NCBI GenBank assembly: GCA_020249265.1
Contig: JADCGA010000001.1
Span: forward strand, 62,001-126,000
Reading direction: 5' to 3'
Source of the DNA: Roseomonas sp.
GTDB taxonomy: Bacteria; Pseudomonadota; Alphaproteobacteria; Acetobacterales; Acetobacteraceae
Length of the DNA stretch: 64,000 nt
Made by a program: the position numbers and the translations under genes. Shown here one piece after another: positions 61,264 through 64,000 of this stretch. The first letter of the stretch is position 1. Every line of letters starts with the position of its first letter. The notes beneath the pieces were generated by a model that was given only the letters and a program-made list of their open reading frames with translations, made no database searches and was not told the DNA's origin.

Positions 61264-62334
61264 CTATTCGGCGGCCAGCCGGCTGGCCGGGGGGCGGAAG
61301 GCGGGGATTACGTGCTGGGAGAAAAGCGTCAGGCTGCGCAGGATTTTTTCATGCCCGTAATAGGGCGGGTAATGCAGCAACAGGCTGGTCATGCCGGTCC
61401 GCGCCTGAAGGGCACGGAGCTTCGCAATCACCGTGGTTGGGCTGCCATGTAACAGGGTTGTTTCCGCCAGCACCCCATAATCCAGCGCCTGCCCTTTCTC
61501 GGAAACCGAGCCCAAATAGCCGCTGGTGCCGGCGCTATTGAAGTTGCGGATATGGTGCAGGATGTGTTCTTCCGTATCCGCTTGCGCCTTTTCATCGGTT
61601 TCCGCCACATAGACCATACGCGCGATATCAATATGCCCGGCTGCCGGATTATTGCGCTGCGGCGCTGGCGCGGTAGCAAGCGCTTCACGATAAATTCTGG
61701 CTTGCGCAGAAAGAGTTTCAATCCCTGGTAAAGTGCTCAGCATCAACCCGAAGCCATTACGCCCGGCATAGGCGATGGAACGATCCGTCCCGCCTGCCAT
61801 ATAAAGCGGCGGATGCGGAAGCTGCACCGGCACGGGCAGCATTTCATATTGCCCTTCCACCTTGCCCTTGAAGAACTTGCCCTCATGCGTCCAGCGCCGG
61901 CGGTGGAAGCCATCAAAAATCAGCTTGACGCTTTCTTCGACAATATCGCGCCGCGCTCCAAAATCCTTGCCGAGACCGTCAAACTCATAAGGCCGGTAAC
62001 CGCTGCCAAGGCCCAGCATCACACGGCCATTGGAAAGCACATCCACGAAAGCCGTATTTTCCACCACGCGGATCGGGTCATAAAGTGGCAGCGTAATCAC
62101 GCCGGCGGCAAGTTTTATGCGGCTGGTGCGCGCCGCCAGGTAAGACATATACACAAAGCAATCCGGCATGATGCCGTAAGTGGTGCTGAAGTGATGTTCA
62201 GCGATCCAGGCCGTATCATACCCCAGCGCTTCGGCGCGCAGGATTTCCTCAGTGGTGCGCGCAGTGACGCCCTGATGCGGATAGGGCTCTTCCACGGGAT
62301 TGGGGTGGCTGGTCATCAGAATGCCGAATTCCAT
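61264..62334 (-). CDS. LLM class flavin-dependent oxidoreductase (luciferase-like)
   Basis: A 356-residue luciferase-like monooxygenase using reduced FMN or F420. Landmarks are MEFGILMTSHPNPVEEPYPH, GYDTAWIAEHHFSTTYGIMP, TSRIKLAAGVITLPLYDPIR, and NGRVMLGLGSGYRPYEFDGL. Typical reactions oxidise alkanes, aldehydes or amines. A frame from 61428 in the opposite reading is a shadow. It is in the same orientation as the binding protein and the dehydrogenase, so these may form a transcription unit. No flavin reductase partner is seen. Confidence 0.9.
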   Translation of the reverse strand: MEFGILMTSHPNPVEEPYPHQGVTARTTEEILRAEALGYDTAWIAEHHFSTTYGIMPDCFVYMSYLAARTSRIKLAAGVITLPLYDPIRVVENTAFVDVLSNGRVMLGLGSGYRPYEFDGLGKDFGARRDIVEESVKLIFDGFHRRRWTHEGKFFKGKVEGQYEMLPVPVQLPHPPLYMAGGTDRSIAYAGRNGFGLMLSTLPGIETLSAQARIYREALATAPAPQRNNPAAGHIDIARMVYVAETDEKAQADTEEHILHHIRNFNSAGTSGYLGSVSEKGQALDYGVLAETTLLHGSPTTVIAKLRALQARTGMTSLLLHYPPYYGHEKILRSLTLFSQHVIPAFRPPASRLAAE

Positions 62335-62367
62335 TGTCTTCCTCCTGCCGCTTAGATTTTTCCTGGG

Positions 62368-63282
62368 CTAGTCGCCTGATTCCTTGGGCGTGGCGCGCAC
62401 TTCAACGCCTGCCAGTTTTTCCATGTGCTGAATGGTAGAAACAAAATCCTCCGGCCCGGAGCCCATCGCCAAAGCCATGGAAAGATATTGCCGCGCAGCC
62501 GGCCCCATGAACATGGGCACGCCAAAGCGTTCGGCTTCTTCCAGGCACAGCTTCACATCCTTATGCATCAGCCCTGCGGCGAAGCGCACAGGGAAACCCT
62601 GCGCGCGTTCCGTGATGGCCTGTGGCACGCGCTTTTCCGACATGAAGGAACGCCCGCTTGAGGCATTAAGCACGTCAAACATCAACTTGGTATCAAGGCC
62701 CGCCTTGGCACCCAACACCATGCCTTCCAAACACGCTAAAGTATTGCTGGCAAGAATCACGTTATTCACCAGCTTCATGGTCTGCCCAAGGCCAGGTTCC
62801 GCGCCCAGATAAAAGATATTCTGACCAATCGCCTTAAGCACCGGCTCCACCGCCTTTTGCGACGCAGCATCGCCCGATGTCATGATGGCAAGCGTACCGG
62901 CCTCGGCGCCTGAAACGCCGCCGCTGACCGGCCCATCAATCAAATGAATGCCCTTGGCGGCCAAGCCTTCCGCCACACGCCGCGCGACAGTGGGACCGGT
63001 GGTGGAAAGATCCACCACAATCTTCGCCATGCTGCCTTGCACCAGCCCATCCGCGCCCAAGGCCACCGCTTCCACCGCAGCCGGTGTCGGCAGGCTGAGC
63101 AGCACCGCATCGCATTTGTCGGCCACATCACGCGCACTCGTCGCGCCCGTGGCGCCCATGGCGGTGAGCGATGCGACCGCCTTCGGATCAAGATCATGCA
63201 CCATCAGCGCGTGGCCGGCCTTCACCAGGCGCCGCGCCATGACACCACCGATATTCCCAAGGCCGATGAAACCAAGCTTCAT
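62368..63282 (-). CDS. NAD(P)-dependent 3-hydroxyisobutyrate-type dehydrogenase
   Basis: A 304-residue beta-hydroxyacid dehydrogenase. Rossmann motif is MKLGFIGLGNIGGVMARRLV, followed by LIDGPVSGGVSGAEAGTLAI (substrate loop), and catalytic Lys in LGQTMKLVNNVILASN. Substrates of the family include 3-hydroxyisobutyrate, tartronate semialdehyde and related acids; which applies here is unclear. The ATG at 63282 is chosen for GAGGA upstream; MMRN before it is probably untranslated. Confidence 0.9.
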   Translation of the reverse strand: MKLGFIGLGNIGGVMARRLVKAGHALMVHDLDPKAVASLTAMGATGATSARDVADKCDAVLLSLPTPAAVEAVALGADGLVQGSMAKIVVDLSTTGPTVARRVAEGLAAKGIHLIDGPVSGGVSGAEAGTLAIMTSGDAASQKAVEPVLKAIGQNIFYLGAEPGLGQTMKLVNNVILASNTLACLEGMVLGAKAGLDTKLMFDVLNASSGRSFMSEKRVPQAITERAQGFPVRFAAGLMHKDVKLCLEEAERFGVPMFMGPAARQYLSMALAMGSGPEDFVSTIQHMEKLAGVEVRATPKESGD

Positions 63283-63378
63283 GACATTCCTCATCACCGT
63301 TGCGCCGGGCTTGCACGGCCCGCACTGTTATTTTAGGGCAAGGCTCAGCCCGGAAGCGCCCTCAGTCAAGGGGCGGCT

Positions 63379-64000
63379 TCAGCGTGTGGCAGGTAGCTTC
63401 GTGAAATCGCCAAAGCGCATGCTGGGATGGCTGCGGGCATATTGCGGCGGGAAGGCCGCCTGTTCGCGCAAAGCCTCAGCCGCATGCCACGCCCAGCGCG
63501 GATTATAGCTCATGCCCCGCCCTATCGCGATCAAATCCGCCGCACCATCACGCAAAGCCTGATCTGCCTGCGCCGGTTCATTGATCAGCCCAACGGCGAT
63601 GGTCGGAATGCCGGCATCTTCGCGAATGCGCCGCGCCATGGGCACCTGATAGCCGGGGCCAAGATCAATCTGCTGATCAGGGCTGCTACCGCCGGAAGAC
63701 GCGCAGATGAAATCACAGCCAAGCTTCTTCAATTCCTGCGCGAAGACCACGCTATCGGCCAAGGTCCAGCCACCTTCGATCCAATCCGTTGCGGAAACGC
63801 GCACGCCAAGCGGTTTTTCCTCAGGCCAAACCGCGCGCATGGCGGCGAAGACCTCCAGCGGGAAGCGCCTACGCCCCGTTAAATCGCCGCCATATTCATC
63901 GTTTCGATTATTGGACAGCGGCGACAGGAAGGAATGCAGCAAATAGCCATGCGCCGAATGCAGTTCAATCAAATCAATGCCAAGCGCATCCGCCCGCCTT
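63379..64000 (-). CDS. NADH:flavin oxidoreductase / Old Yellow Enzyme family (C-terminal part)
   Basis: The C-terminal ~207 residues of an OYE-family FMN enzyme; the 5' end lies beyond the right edge. The fragment has IELHSAHGYLLHSFLSPLSN, NDEYGGDLTGRRRFPLEVFA, RVSATDWIEGGWTLADSV, and GRGMSYNPRWAWHAAEAL, matching the YqjM/NamA group that reduces activated alkenes. Substrate unknown. Confidence 0.9.
   Translation of the reverse strand, partial: RRADALGIDLIELHSAHGYLLHSFLSPLSNNRNDEYGGDLTGRRRFPLEVFAAMRAVWPEEKPLGVRVSATDWIEGGWTLADSVVFAQELKKLGCDFICASSGGSSPDQQIDLGPGYQVPMARRIREDAGIPTIAVGLINEPAQADQALRDGAADLIAIGRGMSYNPRWAWHAAEALREQAAFPPQYARSHPSMRFGDFTKLPATR

Noticed and set aside
1-64000. tRNA, rRNA, CRISPR arrays, prophage modules, replication origin
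   Set aside because: Intergenic gaps are short and none shows cloverleaf, spaced repeats, phage structural genes or DnaA-box clusters by eye.

Overview
The window looks like a chromosomal segment of a GC-rich alphaproteobacterium, most likely an Acetobacteraceae member of the Roseomonas type. The pointers are a fused shikimate kinase/3-dehydroquinate synthase (aroKB) next to xerD and accA, an alphaproteobacterial PhaR with a PHA gene set, a C-P lyase operon, and orphan tricarboxylate-receptor (Bug/TctC) binding proteins. The taxonomic call is an inference. I see no rRNA, tRNA, CRISPR array, prophage or intact insertion sequence. Coding density is very high, with many ATGA-type stop/start overlaps.

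Layout. 1-612 is the N-terminal part of a peptide-type ABC binding protein. 914-4065 is a cytoplasmic hybrid histidine kinase with an overlapping response regulator. 4129-6367 holds an AI-2E family permease and a tartrate/D-malate-type dehydrogenase, closed by a bidirectional terminator. 6451-9823 is a polyhydroxyalkanoate region: thiolase, PhaC-like synthase, a small coiled-coil protein whose gene overlaps the synthase gene by about 215 nt, and the divergent regulator phaR. 9926-12682 has an XRE regulator, xseA and an M23 peptidase.

12773-24998 is the most unusual part: one tightly coupled seven-gene operon with SrfB-like (Hsp70/actin-fold ATPase) and SrfC-like (P-loop GTPase) proteins, a single-pass membrane protein with a Sel1-like tail, an exported von Willebrand A protein, a LolCDE/MacB-like ABC ATPase and permease, and an exported formylglycine-generating-enzyme-like protein with a helical tail. 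The gene order suggests a trans-envelope machine with cytoplasmic NTPases and periplasmic effectors. Its function is unknown to me and it is the best candidate for an undescribed system.

25217-30801 contains an RMND1/DUF155 protein, an FMN alpha-hydroxy-acid oxidase, a palindromic intergenic repeat, a GMC oxidoreductase, a chimeric remnant (5' end of an amidohydrolase fused in frame to an IS3 OrfA tail) and two iron-sulfur oxidoreductase subunits. 30819-39526 is a phosphonate C-P lyase locus (phnG-H-I-J-K-L-M and a DUF1045 gene on minus; phnN, phnF and a second phnM paralogue on plus) without a phnCDE transporter. 39644-45364 holds a RidA protein, a DHA2 drug exporter, accA, xerD, an unlisted 48-residue membrane protein and aroKB.

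45361-48600 has an enolase-superfamily enzyme and two divergent Bug receptors. 48763-52380 has two glycosyltransferases of lower apparent GC, the second with an N-terminal TPR domain. 52402-63282 is a catabolic stretch: two polysaccharide-deacetylase-like hydrolases, a ketopantoate reductase-like enzyme, ethanolamine ammonia-lyase eutBC, an N-acyl-D-amino-acid deacylase-like amidohydrolase, a carboxymuconolactone-decarboxylase-like protein, a branched-chain amino-acid-type binding protein, a luciferase-like monooxygenase and a hydroxyisobutyrate-type dehydrogenase. The window ends inside an Old Yellow Enzyme gene.
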